A DNA stretch of 25,776 nucleotides from Pseudaestuariivita sp. (GTDB lineage Bacteria > Pseudomonadota > Alphaproteobacteria > Rhodobacterales > Rhodobacteraceae), in assembly GCA_020629995.1 (NCBI GenBank), contig JAHDCH010000006.1, positions 1 to 25,776 of the forward strand, read 5' to 3'. Positions within the stretch are counted from its first letter, which is position 1; each line of letters begins with the position of its first letter. Positions 16,058-24,034 of the stretch are shown here, one piece after another. The translations under genes and the position numbers were made by a program. A model generated the notes under the pieces. It was not told where the DNA came from. It worked only from the letters and a program-made list of their open reading frames with translations, and did not search any database.

Positions 16058-17169
16058 CAGGGGGCGATCCGCATTTCGGTTTCGGGATCGAAGGCGACCG
16101 CCTTTTCCATGTTCACGGCAAACGGGAAGTCCGCTCCCGGGCGCACATCCGCATCGGATCGCATGCGCGCAATCACGTCGGTTCCACCAAGCGTCATCGT
16201 GACAAACGTGTCCGATCCTGCGGGTTCGGTGACCTCAATCCGGTTGGTCATCCGGGCGATATTCGTTGATTTGCGATCAGCCGCATCTTCGTCCGTGATT
16301 GTTTCAGGGCGGATGCCCAGCATGATGTCGCGGCCGTCCCATGCCGCCAGGTTGTTCTGACTGAAGGGCAAAGACACGGTCGACCCGTCGTGAAGAGCCA
16401 CGTTGGCAACAGGTTTGCCCGCTTTCAGGGCGACCTTGGCCGGGACGACATTCATGGCCGGTGATCCCATGAACGTGGCGACAAAGACATTGGCCGGGCT
16501 GTCGTAGATTTCCTGTGGCGTTCCCAATTGCTGAACATAGCCACCGTACATGACCGCAATACGGGTCGAGAGGGTCATCGCCTCGATCTGGTCGTGGGTG
16601 ACGTAGACAATCGTGGTGCCCAGCTTCTGGTGCAGCTTTTTGATCTCGGTGCGCATGTCCACGCGCAGCTTGGCGTCAAGGTTCGACAGAGGTTCATCAA
16701 ACAGAAAGACATCGGGGTCGCGGACCAGGGCGCGGCCCATGGCGACACGCTGACGCTGCCCGCCTGACAGCGCACCGGGCTTGCGATCCAGCAATTGTTC
16801 GATCTGCAGCAGTTCGGCGACATCCTTCATCGCTTTTTCCCGCGCGGGTTTTGGCGTGCCATGCATCTCGAGCCCGAAAGTGATGTTTTGGCCAACGGTC
16901 ATATTGGGATAGAGAGCATAGCTTTGGAACACCATCGCGATGTTGCGCCTCGAGGGGTGGACGCCGTTCATCACCTTGTCTTTGATGCGGATCTCGCCGC
17001 TGGTGATATCCTCGAGCCCCGCGATCATGTTCAAAAGCGTCGACTTTCCGCAGCCGGACGGGCCGACAAGGACAAGGAATTCACCTTCCTCGACCGAAAT
17101 GTCCACTTTGTGCAGAACCTCGACCGCACCATAGGATTTTGTTGTGTTGTCGATATCGAGGAAACCCAT
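16057..17169 (-). CDS. Carbohydrate ABC transporter ATPase (UgpC/MalK family)
   Basis: This 370-residue ATPase has Walker A GPSGCGKST (36-44), Q-loop MVFQSYALYPNM (79-90), signature LSGGQRQRVAMGRAL (134-148), Walker B VFLFDEPLSNLDAKLR (154-169) and switch His in YVTHDQIEAMTL. The C-terminal third contains MGSPAMN and GIRPET, as in MalK/UgpC regulatory TOBE domains. It energises the two CUT1 permeases encoded upstream. The gene follows a perfect 11-bp hairpin and a GTGGAG ribosome-binding site, and its stop shares one base with the second GMC start. Confidence 0.92.
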   Translation of the reverse strand: MGFLDIDNTTKSYGAVEVLHKVDISVEEGEFLVLVGPSGCGKSTLLNMIAGLEDITSGEIRIKDKVMNGVHPSRRNIAMVFQSYALYPNMTVGQNITFGLEMHGTPKPAREKAMKDVAELLQIEQLLDRKPGALSGGQRQRVAMGRALVRDPDVFLFDEPLSNLDAKLRVDMRTEIKKLHQKLGTTIVYVTHDQIEAMTLSTRIAVMYGGYVQQLGTPQEIYDSPANVFVATFMGSPAMNVVPAKVALKAGKPVANVALHDGSTVSLPFSQNNLAAWDGRDIMLGIRPETITDEDAADRKSTNIARMTNRIEVTEPAGSDTFVTMTLGGTDVIARMRSDADVRPGADFPFAVNMEKAVAFDPETEMRIAP

Positions 17170-17192
17170 ATCAGTCGCTCCACTTATTTGTG

Positions 17193-17219
17193 TGAGGCGC
17201 GCGCCGGACGCGCGCCTCA
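17193..17219 (-). other. Intercistronic hairpin between binding protein 2 and ATPase genes
   Basis: A perfect 11-bp stem (TGAGGCGCGCG 17193-17203 with CGCGCGCCTCA 17209-17219) has a 5-base loop. In the - strand transcript it follows the binding-protein 2 stop by 6 bases and is not followed by a U-run. A 3'-end mRNA stabiliser that raises binding-protein yield, or a weak attenuator, is likely. Confidence 0.6.
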
Positions 17220-17225
17220 GTGATG

Positions 17226-18476
17226 TTACAGGGCCAGCTCGACCGCTTCGGCAAGTTGCTCGGCCGCGTCTTCGGGGGTCATGTCGGTGTTGAAGAACTC
17301 GGTGATGACGTCCGTTGCAGCCCCGACCACGCTTGCTTGGGCCGCGTGGGTACCCGCAAATGTCGGAACGGCGGTTCCGGCGGTGTCGCTCGCCGAGAAG
17401 TCAGCCGCGGTTGCTTGTGCGCAGGCATCCAGCGCCGAAAAATCCGCGTCGGTCCGGGCGGGAATTGCCCCCTTTGCCTGGTTGAACGCGACCTGGACTT
17501 CGGGGTTCATGATCGCGCTCGCCAGGGTTGCCTGAGCGGTTGCGGCACTTTCATCCGGCTGCGCAAAAAAGCTGAGCGAGTTCACAAGATAGACAAACCC
17601 GCCATCCCCGATTTTCGGCACAGGAATGCAGGCAAAGTCCTCGCCTGCAACTTGCCCGGCATTCGTGAACTCACCCTTTGCCCAATCCCCCATGATCTGC
17701 ATGGCGGCTTCGCCCTTGATGACCATGGCGGTGGCCAGGTTCCAGTCGCGGCCCGAGAAGTCTTCGTCGACCATGCCGCGGATTTCGGCCATCTGCGCGA
17801 AAACGGCCCGCATCGTTTCGGAATTCAGCGCCTCCGGGTCGAGATCGACCAACGCGGCGCGATAGAAATCCGAACCGCCGACACCGAGGACGAGGGCCTC
17901 GAACATGTAGGCCTCTTGCCAGGCCTGCCCGCCGTGCGCGATTGGCACGATGCCGGCCTCGGCAAAGCGCGGCGCAAGGGCGTTGAATTCCTCCCACGTG
18001 GTCGGGAAGTCTGCTCCGATCGCATCAAAGGCCGCCCGTGACGCCCAGATCATGTCGGTGCGATGGACGTTGGTCGGGGCTGCCACATAGGCACCGTTGA
18101 TCTTGTTGAAATCCTGCACCGCCTGGGGCAGGACATCGTCCCAACCCTCGGCCTTGGCGACCGCGTTGACGTCGCCAAGGAGCCCTTCGTTCGCCCAGTC
18201 GATGATGTTCTGACCCAGCATGAGCATTGCTGCCGGCGGGTCACCCGCCGCAATCCGGGCCTGCAGCGCGGTCTTGGCCTGATCGCCCCCACCGCCTGCC
18301 ACCGGGGCATCCTGCCACGCGACGCCGGCCTCGACGACCTTGTCCCTGATCACGCCCAGGGCCGCGGCCTCGCCTCCGGATGTCCAGAAATGCATGACCT
18401 CAACGCTGTTCTGTGCGACGGCCTGCGTGGATGATAGGCAAAGTGCGATGGCAGCTGTGTTGGCAAGTCTCTTCAT
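17226..18476 (-). CDS. Sugar ABC transporter solute-binding protein 2 (family 1)
   Basis: This 416-residue periplasmic protein has a signal peptide (MKRLANTAAIALCLSSTQAVA) and a family 1 (MalE-like) body: [82 protein letters not shown] and GAIPARTDADF. It captures the transporter's substrate. ATG 18476 was preferred over an upstream in-frame start because it begins the signal peptide and has AGAGGAA upstream. It is clearly paralogous to binding protein 1 of the same operon, sharing several identical blocks. It lies after the second permease gene and before the ATPase gene. Confidence 0.9.
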   Translation of the reverse strand: MKRLANTAAIALCLSSTQAVAQNSVEVMHFWTSGGEAAALGVIRDKVVEAGVAWQDAPVAGGGGDQAKTALQARIAAGDPPAAMLMLGQNIIDWANEGLLGDVNAVAKAEGWDDVLPQAVQDFNKINGAYVAAPTNVHRTDMIWASRAAFDAIGADFPTTWEEFNALAPRFAEAGIVPIAHGGQAWQEAYMFEALVLGVGGSDFYRAALVDLDPEALNSETMRAVFAQMAEIRGMVDEDFSGRDWNLATAMVIKGEAAMQIMGDWAKGEFTNAGQVAGEDFACIPVPKIGDGGFVYLVNSLSFFAQPDESAATAQATLASAIMNPEVQVAFNQAKGAIPARTDADFSALDACAQATAADFSASDTAGTAVPTFAGTHAAQASVVGAATDVITEFFNTDMTPEDAAEQLAEAVELAL

Positions 18477-18540
18477 TTGTGATTTTCCTCTCATGTTGGG
18501 ATCGGCTCACGAAACCGATGGTTGTTGATCTCAACATGGT

Positions 18541-18565
18541 CGGGAGCGGTTGCCGCCGCGTCCCG
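18541..18565 (-). other. Intercistronic hairpin between second permease and binding protein 2 genes
   Basis: CGGGAGCGG (18541-18549) pairs with CCGCGTCCCG (18556-18565) to give a 9-bp stem with one bulged base and a 6-base loop. Closer to the binding-protein start is a second, weaker structure: CATGTTG (18492-18498) with CAACATG (18532-18538), enclosing ATCGG/CCGAT. Together they fill much of the 102-base gap 18477-18578 and may set the level of binding protein 2. No U-run follows. Confidence 0.45.
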
Positions 18566-18578
18566 GCCAACGACCTCA

Positions 18579-19460
18579 CTATCCTTTGACTGATCCGGCC
18601 ATCAGGCCACGCACAAAGTAGCGGCCTGCGACGATGTAAACGAGAAGGGTTGGAAGGGCGGCAAGGATCGCGCCCGCGAAGTGGACATTGTATTCTTTGA
18701 CGCCGTGCGAAGCCTGGACCAGGTTGTTCAGAGCAACGGTCATCGGCTGGCTGTTGGCGCCGGCGAAGGAGGCGCCAAAAAGGAAGTCGTTCCAGATATT
18801 GGTGAACTGCCAGATGATCGACACCACGGCGATCGGCCCCGATGACGGCAGCAGGATCCGCCAGAAGATCTGAAAGAACCCGGCCCCGTCAATCTGCGCG
18901 GCGCGGATCAGCTCGGTCGGGAAAACGGCATAGTAATTTCGGAAATACAGGGTCGTGAAGCCGATACCATAGACCACATGGACCAGCACCAGCCCCTGGG
19001 TTGTCCCGGCCATGCCCATCAACCCCAGCATCCGCGCCATCGGGATCAGAACGATCTGAAACGGAATGAAGCAGGCAAAGAGCATCAGGCCGAACAGGAT
19101 CGTATCCCCGCGGAACCGCCATTTTGTCAGCACATAGCCGTTGAGCGCGCCAAGCACGGTCGAGATCGCCACAGCGGGCACGACCATTTTGATCGAGTTC
19201 CAGAAGTAGGGTTGCAAACCTGTCGGCTCGACGCCGATCTGGGCGGAGGACCACGCCTTGGCCCAGGGCTCGAGCGTAAAGACCTGCGGCAGATTCATCA
19301 TCCCGCCGCCCGTGATTTCATTCAGCGGTTTGACGGAATTGACCACCATCACATAGAGCGGCAGCAAGTAGAACAGCGCAAACAGCAGCAGCACGAGGTA
19401 GATCAGCGTGCGGGCCACGCGGCCCGTGCGGATGGCCGTGTCCTGGGTCGCAACAGACAT
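18579..19460 (-). CDS. Carbohydrate ABC transporter permease (MalG/UgpE, CUT1 family)
   Basis: This 293-residue inner-membrane permease has about six hydrophobic segments, starting with LIYLVLLLFALFYLLPLYVM. The EAA-type docking loop is AAQIDGAGFFQIFWRILLPS. The last segment is LVYIVAGRYFVRGLMAGSVKG, a typical MalG-like C-terminus. ATG 19460 is preferred: it shares one base with the upstream permease stop (TGATG) and lies 8 bases after GGGAG. A GTG one codon earlier is possible. It forms the translocation pore with the upstream permease. Confidence 0.9.
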   Translation of the reverse strand: MSVATQDTAIRTGRVARTLIYLVLLLFALFYLLPLYVMVVNSVKPLNEITGGGMMNLPQVFTLEPWAKAWSSAQIGVEPTGLQPYFWNSIKMVVPAVAISTVLGALNGYVLTKWRFRGDTILFGLMLFACFIPFQIVLIPMARMLGLMGMAGTTQGLVLVHVVYGIGFTTLYFRNYYAVFPTELIRAAQIDGAGFFQIFWRILLPSSGPIAVVSIIWQFTNIWNDFLFGASFAGANSQPMTVALNNLVQASHGVKEYNVHFAGAILAALPTLLVYIVAGRYFVRGLMAGSVKG

Positions 19461-20353
19461 CACTTCTTCTCCCGCAATTCGGCATAGAGGTAGGGGATCA
19501 TGATCGCCGCGATGGTCATAAGCATGATCGTGGCGGATGCCGCACCGATGCCCATCTGGTTGCGGCTGAACGTGTAGGAATACATGAACGTCGCCGGCAA
19601 TTCGGTCGCCCGGCCAGGGCCGCCTCCGGTCAGGGCAATCACAAGGTCAAAGGTCTTGATCGCCAGGTGGCTCAGGATCACGAAAGCCGACAGGAATGCA
19701 GGCCGCAGTTGCGGTATGATGATCCGGCGGTAGAGGTTCCAGTTCGAGGCACCGTCCATTTGCGCGGCTTTCAGGATTTCGTTGTCGATCCCCCGCAGCC
19801 CGGCCAGAAACATCGCCATGACAAACCCGCTGGTTTGCCAGACAGCAGCCAGAACGACCGTGTAGATGGCAAAGTCGCGGTTCTTGATCCAGTCGAACTC
19901 GAACGTCGTCCAGCCCGAGGTCTGCAGCACATTCTCAAGCCCGATCCCAGGGTCAAGGAACCACTTCCACGCCGTCCCTGTCACGATGAACGACAGCGCC
20001 ATCGGGTAGAGATAGATCGTCCGGATCACCCCTTCGGCGCGGATTTTCTGATCCAGAAAGATCGCAAGGCTCAGCCCCAGAACAGTGCAAATCGAAATAT
20101 AGAGCGCGGCAAATATGCCCATGTTCTTCAGCGAGACTTCCCAGTGGCTCAGCCTCCAGAGCTTGGAGTAGTTCTCCCAGCCGACCCAGCCGTAGGATGG
20201 CAGCAGACGGCTGTCAGTGAACGAAAGGTACACCGAGAAGATGATGAAGCCGTAGACAAAGACCAGCACCAAGGCCAGCGATGGTGACAGGACCAGCTTG
20301 GGTAACCAGGATTGCAGTCGCGTCTTGAAGTCCGCGTCGGCGACATGTGCCAT
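19460..20353 (-). CDS. Carbohydrate ABC transporter permease (MalF/UgpA, CUT1 family)
   Basis: This 297-residue permease has hydrophobic segments beginning with LALVLVFVYGFIIFSVYLSF and the EAA-type loop AAQMDGASNWNLYRRIIIPQ, followed by LRPAFLSAFVILSHLAIKTFDLV and a GGPGRATE segment common in sugar permeases. The start ATG 20353 follows AAAGGGG. It lies 91 bases after binding protein 1 and overlaps the second permease gene by one base. Confidence 0.9.
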   Translation of the reverse strand: MAHVADADFKTRLQSWLPKLVLSPSLALVLVFVYGFIIFSVYLSFTDSRLLPSYGWVGWENYSKLWRLSHWEVSLKNMGIFAALYISICTVLGLSLAIFLDQKIRAEGVIRTIYLYPMALSFIVTGTAWKWFLDPGIGLENVLQTSGWTTFEFDWIKNRDFAIYTVVLAAVWQTSGFVMAMFLAGLRGIDNEILKAAQMDGASNWNLYRRIIIPQLRPAFLSAFVILSHLAIKTFDLVIALTGGGPGRATELPATFMYSYTFSRNQMGIGAASATIMLMTIAAIMIPYLYAELREKK

Positions 20354-20393
20354 TACGCGCCCCTTTTAGGCTGAGAAGTGAGTGTTGTTCTTT

Positions 20394-20425
20394 GTGGCAG
20401 GGCGACGTTTCCGCCGCCCCACCAC
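20394..20425 (-). other. Strong intercistronic hairpin with GAAA tetraloop between binding protein 1 and permease genes
   Basis: In the - strand transcript the 5' arm GTGGTGGGGCGGCG pairs over all 14 positions with the 3' arm CGTCGCCCTGCCAC, using three G-U wobbles. It is closed by a GNRA-type GAAA tetraloop. It is followed by ACAAAGAAC with no U-run. It resembles mRNA-stabilising stem-loops that protect upstream binding-protein messages (compare the malE-malF region of E. coli, established). The wobbles favour formation in RNA from this strand. Confidence 0.65.
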
Positions 20426-20444
20426 TGGGAGGTAAGCGCTGTTC

Positions 20445-21701
20445 TTACTGAGCGAGCTCAACCGCTGTGACCAGTTCCTCGACAGCGGTTTCGCTGTCGT
20501 ACTCGCCGTTGAAATGCGCTGTGATCACGTCATAGATCGCGTTCTTGACCGCCGCCTCGTTGGCGTGGCCATGGGCCATGGAGCCAAACAGGTTGCCGCT
20601 TGCGGCGGCGGCGGCAAGGTCTGCCATGCCCTGTTTGCCGCACGCGTCAAAGTCGGCGTCGGATACGTCGGTCCGTGCGGGCACCGAGCCTTTGACCACG
20701 TTGAACGCGGACTGGAACGAAGGCGACAGGATCGCAGAGGCCAAAGCGGCCTGTTGTGCCGAGACTTCACCGCCTTGATCGAACATCATGAACTGGTCGG
20801 CGTTGAAGGTGACCTGTTCCTGAGTGCCGGGGAAGCGGAAGCAAAGGAAGTCCTGATCGGGGACCTGGCCGGCGTTCAGGAATTCGCCCTTGGCCCAGTC
20901 GCCCATCATCTGAAAGCCTGCTTCGCCGTTGATGACCATGGCGGTGGCGAGGTTCCAGTCGCGGCCCGAGAAGTTCTCGTCGACGTTGGCGCGGATCACG
21001 GCCATGCGATCAAAGGCCTCTTTCATCGCGTCAGAGCCAAGCGCGGCGGGGTCCAGATCGACAAAAGCCGCCGTGTAGCCGTCGGGGCCCAGCGTGGACA
21101 TTGCCACCGCGTCAAACACCGTGGCTTCCTGCCAGGGCTGGCCGCCATGCGCGATCGGGGTGACGCCTGCAGCGGCGAGGGTTTCCATGGCCGCGGCGAA
21201 GTCTTCCCAGGTCTTCGGAACGGAAATGCCGTTGGCATCCAGAACGGCTTTGTTCGCCCACACCCAGTTGGTCGAATGCACGTTCACGGGTGCCGACACC
21301 CAGGCGCCGTCCACTTTTGCAAATCGTTGCAACGCCTGCGGCACAACTGCGTCCCAGCCTTCGGCGGCGGCCACCTCGTTCAGGTTCGCCAAGGCGCCTT
21401 GCTTGGCCCAGTCGATGATGTCAAAGCCAAGCCCCTGCACGGCTGTCGGAGCGTTGCCAGCGGTGACACGCGCGCGCAGCACGGTCATCGCCTGCTCGCC
21501 GCCGCCGCCCGCCACAGGCATGTCGGTCCAGCCGATACCCTGACCTTCCAGATCTTCTTTCAGCACGTTCAACGCGGCGGCTTCACCGCCGGATGTCCAC
21601 CAGTGCAGCACCTCGACGCCGCCGTGCCCGTCCGCCTTGGCGGCACCGGCCAGTGATGTCAGTGCCAGCGCAACAGCGGTTGTTTTCAAGTAAGAACGCA
21701 T
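20445..21701 (-). CDS. Sugar ABC transporter solute-binding protein 1 (family 1)
   Basis: This 418-residue periplasmic binding protein has a signal peptide ([23 protein letters not shown]). Its MalE-like body has [85 protein letters not shown] and [14 protein letters not shown] 21701 is chosen because a GGGAGGAG ribosome-binding site stands just upstream and it begins the signal peptide; a much longer in-frame extension runs into the aldehyde dehydrogenase gene and was rejected. It is a paralogue of binding protein 2 in the same operon. A LacI-type palindrome lies 15 bases upstream of the start. Confidence 0.92.
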   Translation of the reverse strand: MRSYLKTTAVALALTSLAGAAKADGHGGVEVLHWWTSGGEAAALNVLKEDLEGQGIGWTDMPVAGGGGEQAMTVLRARVTAGNAPTAVQGLGFDIIDWAKQGALANLNEVAAAEGWDAVVPQALQRFAKVDGAWVSAPVNVHSTNWVWANKAVLDANGISVPKTWEDFAAAMETLAAAGVTPIAHGGQPWQEATVFDAVAMSTLGPDGYTAAFVDLDPAALGSDAMKEAFDRMAVIRANVDENFSGRDWNLATAMVINGEAGFQMMGDWAKGEFLNAGQVPDQDFLCFRFPGTQEQVTFNADQFMMFDQGGEVSAQQAALASAILSPSFQSAFNVVKGSVPARTDVSDADFDACGKQGMADLAAAAASGNLFGSMAHGHANEAAVKNAIYDVITAHFNGEYDSETAVEELVTAVELAQ

Positions 21702-21715
21702 TTGGTCTCCTCCCA

Positions 21716-21727
21716 TGAAGCGTTTCA
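21716..21727. promoter_or_regulatory. LacI-type operator candidate upstream of binding protein 1
   Basis: TGAAGCGTTTCA is a 12-bp near-palindrome (10 of 12 positions symmetric) with a central CG, the form bound by LacI-family proteins. It lies in the 38-base gap between the aldehyde dehydrogenase and binding protein 1 genes, next to the palindrome AAGGCGCGCCTT. A LacI-family gene is in the same operon. No clear promoter was identified here, so the call rests on motif shape and context. Confidence 0.4.
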
Positions 21728-21739
21728 AAAGGCGCGCCT

Positions 21740-23263
21740 TCAGGCGCTTGTTGTTACCCAAGGTGAGCGGCTGTCGCGTCCGACGCGCATGACCAGCGAT
21801 TTCACCTCGAGAAATTCGTCGAACCCGTATTTTCCGATTTCGCGGCCCTGGCCGGACTGTTTGACGCCGCCAAAAGCCAGCTCTGGAAAGCCATCCATCC
21901 AGGTATTGGTCCAAACCGTGCCGGCATGCGCCCGGCGTGCGAATTCCAGGCAAGTATGGATGTCGTTGCTCCAGATCCCCGCAGAGAGGCCGTAGTCGCT
22001 GTCGTTCGTGAGCGCGATCGCCTCATCCAGTGTCCTGAACGTCAGGACCGTCAGTACCGGGCCAAACACCTCTTCGCGGGCGATCGCCATGTCCGGGGTG
22101 ACGTTTGTCACCACCGTTGGCTGATAGAACTGGGTGCCAAGGCCGGCGACGGGCAGGGGCTCTCCGCCCAGTTCAATCCTTGCGCCTGCCTTGATCGCGT
22201 CCTTTACGTAGGCGTCAATCCTGGCGGTGTGCTCGGGGGTCACGATCGCGCCGACCTGTGTGCTGTCATCCAGCGGGTCGCCAAATCTGACCTGACGCGA
22301 CAAGGCGACAACGCGGGTCACAAAGGCCTCGGCTATGTCCGCGTGCACGATGATCCGGCTGGATGAGTTGCAGCACTGGCCCACGTTGAAATAGATGCCG
22401 AAGGTCACGGCGTCGGCGGCATTCTCAAGGTCTGCATCCGGCATGATGACCTGCGGGTTCTTGCCGCCCAGTTCCAGCGCAACCTTTTTCAAAGTGCCCG
22501 AAGCCGCCTGCGTGATGCGCTTGCCTACGGCGGTCGAGCCGGTAAACGTCACCATGTCCACGTCCTTGTGGGCGGACATCAGGCTGCCAACCGGCTGGCC
22601 GTAGCCAAGCACGATGTTGCACACACCTGCGGGCAGGCCTGCCTCGATCAGCAATTCGCCCAACATGACAGTCGAGGAGGGGGTCATCTCGGACGGCTTC
22701 ACGACCACGGTGCATCCGGCTGCGAGGGCAAAGGGCAGCTTTTGGCTGAGGATCCAGAACGGAAAGTTCCACGGCGTGATGATCGACACGACACCGATGG
22801 GATCCTTGACCACAACGCCCAGCATATCGTCGCCCAGGGCATTGTGACTGTCGCCGTGGGACGTGCGGGCCAACGCGGCGGCATAGCGCCAAAGGTCCGC
22901 CGCGCCGCCCACTTCGCCGCGAGACTGGCTGATCGGCTTGCCGCTCTCCAGCGTCTCCTGCACGGCGATGCGCTCGACATTCGCTTCGATCAGATCGGCG
23001 ACTTTCAGCAGGATAGCCGCCCTTTCCCGGGCGGAAATCCGGCTCCAGATCCCGGCGTCAAAGGCGCGGCGGGCCGCGGCAATGGCCGCTTCTGTCTCGG
23101 CCTCGGTGCCCAGAGCACTGCGGCTTGCGACGACGCCATGCGACGGCGACCGACGTTCGAAAGTCTGTGCTCCCGCGACCCAATCTCCGTCGATCAGGTG
23201 TCTTGCGGAAAAGGCGGGGGGCAAATCGCGGGCCGTTGCCGGATTGATGGTCAGGTCTTTCAT
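21740..23263 (-). CDS. NAD(P)-dependent aldehyde dehydrogenase
   Basis: This 507-residue ALDH oxidises an aldehyde to a carboxylic acid. Visible family features are PWNFPFW (Asn166, transition-state stabiliser), KPSEMTP, the glycine motif FTGSTAVGK (240-248), the general base Glu264 in LELGGKNP, and the catalytic cysteine Cys298 in [17 protein letters not shown] and [15 protein letters not shown] sequence close the protein. It resembles broad-specificity betaine-aldehyde/aminoaldehyde-type ALDHs, and specificity is not assignable by eye. It starts 3 bases after the enoyl-CoA hydratase gene. In this operon it would take the aldehyde produced by a GMC oxidoreductase and yield the acid for CoA activation. 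Confidence 0.9.
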   Translation of the reverse strand: MKDLTINPATARDLPPAFSARHLIDGDWVAGAQTFERRSPSHGVVASRSALGTEAETEAAIAAARRAFDAGIWSRISARERAAILLKVADLIEANVERIAVQETLESGKPISQSRGEVGGAADLWRYAAALARTSHGDSHNALGDDMLGVVVKDPIGVVSIITPWNFPFWILSQKLPFALAAGCTVVVKPSEMTPSSTVMLGELLIEAGLPAGVCNIVLGYGQPVGSLMSAHKDVDMVTFTGSTAVGKRITQAASGTLKKVALELGGKNPQVIMPDADLENAADAVTFGIYFNVGQCCNSSSRIIVHADIAEAFVTRVVALSRQVRFGDPLDDSTQVGAIVTPEHTARIDAYVKDAIKAGARIELGGEPLPVAGLGTQFYQPTVVTNVTPDMAIAREEVFGPVLTVLTFRTLDEAIALTNDSDYGLSAGIWSNDIHTCLEFARRAHAGTVWTNTWMDGFPELAFGGVKQSGQGREIGKYGFDEFLEVKSLVMRVGRDSRSPWVTTSA

Positions 23264-23266
23264 GTC

Positions 23267-24034
23267 CTATTGCCCCGTAAATTTTGGAGAACGCTTGCCG
23301 AGGAAGGCATCCACGCCTTCCTGCCGGTCTTCACTCGGGCCGGCCGCGGCAGCGCCCAACGTTTCGATCGCAGCGCCGCGGTCTTCACCGACGGCCCCGT
23401 GGATCATCGCTTTTGCGATTTCGTTCGCGCGCGGGGATATATCGGCCAGTCCTTCGGCCATCTGCTTGGCGACGCCTAGTGCGTCATCTGCCACTTCCGC
23501 CACAAAACCGAATTGCGCGGCACGCTCGGCCGAAATGCGGCGGCCGAACAGAGCCATTTCCTTGGCGACAGGTTCCGGCAAAAGGCGCATCAGCCGCTGG
23601 GTGCCGGACCATCCCGGAACGATGCCGACCTTTGCCTCTGGCAAGGCCAGCGTCGCGCGTGGGGTGATGACCCGGATGTCACAGGCGGCGGCCAGTTCCA
23701 GCCCGCCGCCAAATGCGTGGCCGTTCAAGGCGCCAATCGTGGGCTTTGACAGGCGGGCTAGCCGGTCAAAGATGCGATGACCGTCACGGACCCATCCTCT
23801 TGCGAATTCGGCAGGCGAAAGAGCCCCCCATTCGGCAATGTCTGCGCCGCAGCAGAACGCCTTGTCTCCGGCGCCGGTGACGATGACAGCCCGCGTCTGG
23901 GGGCTGCGGTCGATCTGGATCAAGTGCTGATCAAGCGAGTCCAGCATCGCCATGGTCAACGCGTTCAGCTTTGCCGCGTTCGACACCGTCAGCACCGCGA
24001 TCGAGCGATCATATGACAGGGTGACCGCGCTCAC
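23267..24034 (-). CDS. Enoyl-CoA hydratase/isomerase family protein (crotonase fold)
   Basis: This 255-residue protein has the crotonase oxyanion-hole motif AFCCGADI (59-66) and GHAFGGGLELAAACD (105-119). Both catalytic glutamates of true hydratases appear present: Glu113 in GGGLEL and Glu133 in LPEAKVGIVPGWSGTQRL. Hydration of a 2-enoyl-CoA is therefore the most likely reaction. The start codon is GTG (24034), forming a GTGA overlap with the stop of the CoA-transferase gene, which indicates translational coupling. The C-terminal KRSPKFTGQ is typical of the family. Confidence 0.9.
   Translation of the reverse strand: MSAVTLSYDRSIAVLTVSNAAKLNALTMAMLDSLDQHLIQIDRSPQTRAVIVTGAGDKAFCCGADIAEWGALSPAEFARGWVRDGHRIFDRLARLSKPTIGALNGHAFGGGLELAAACDIRVITPRATLALPEAKVGIVPGWSGTQRLMRLLPEPVAKEMALFGRRISAERAAQFGFVAEVADDALGVAKQMAEGLADISPRANEIAKAMIHGAVGEDRGAAIETLGAAAAGPSEDRQEGVDAFLGKRSPKFTGQ

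Noticed and set aside
20514..21656. Open frame on the + strand opposite binding protein 1
   Set aside because: Antisense shadow; no family resemblance and no plausible ribosome-binding site.
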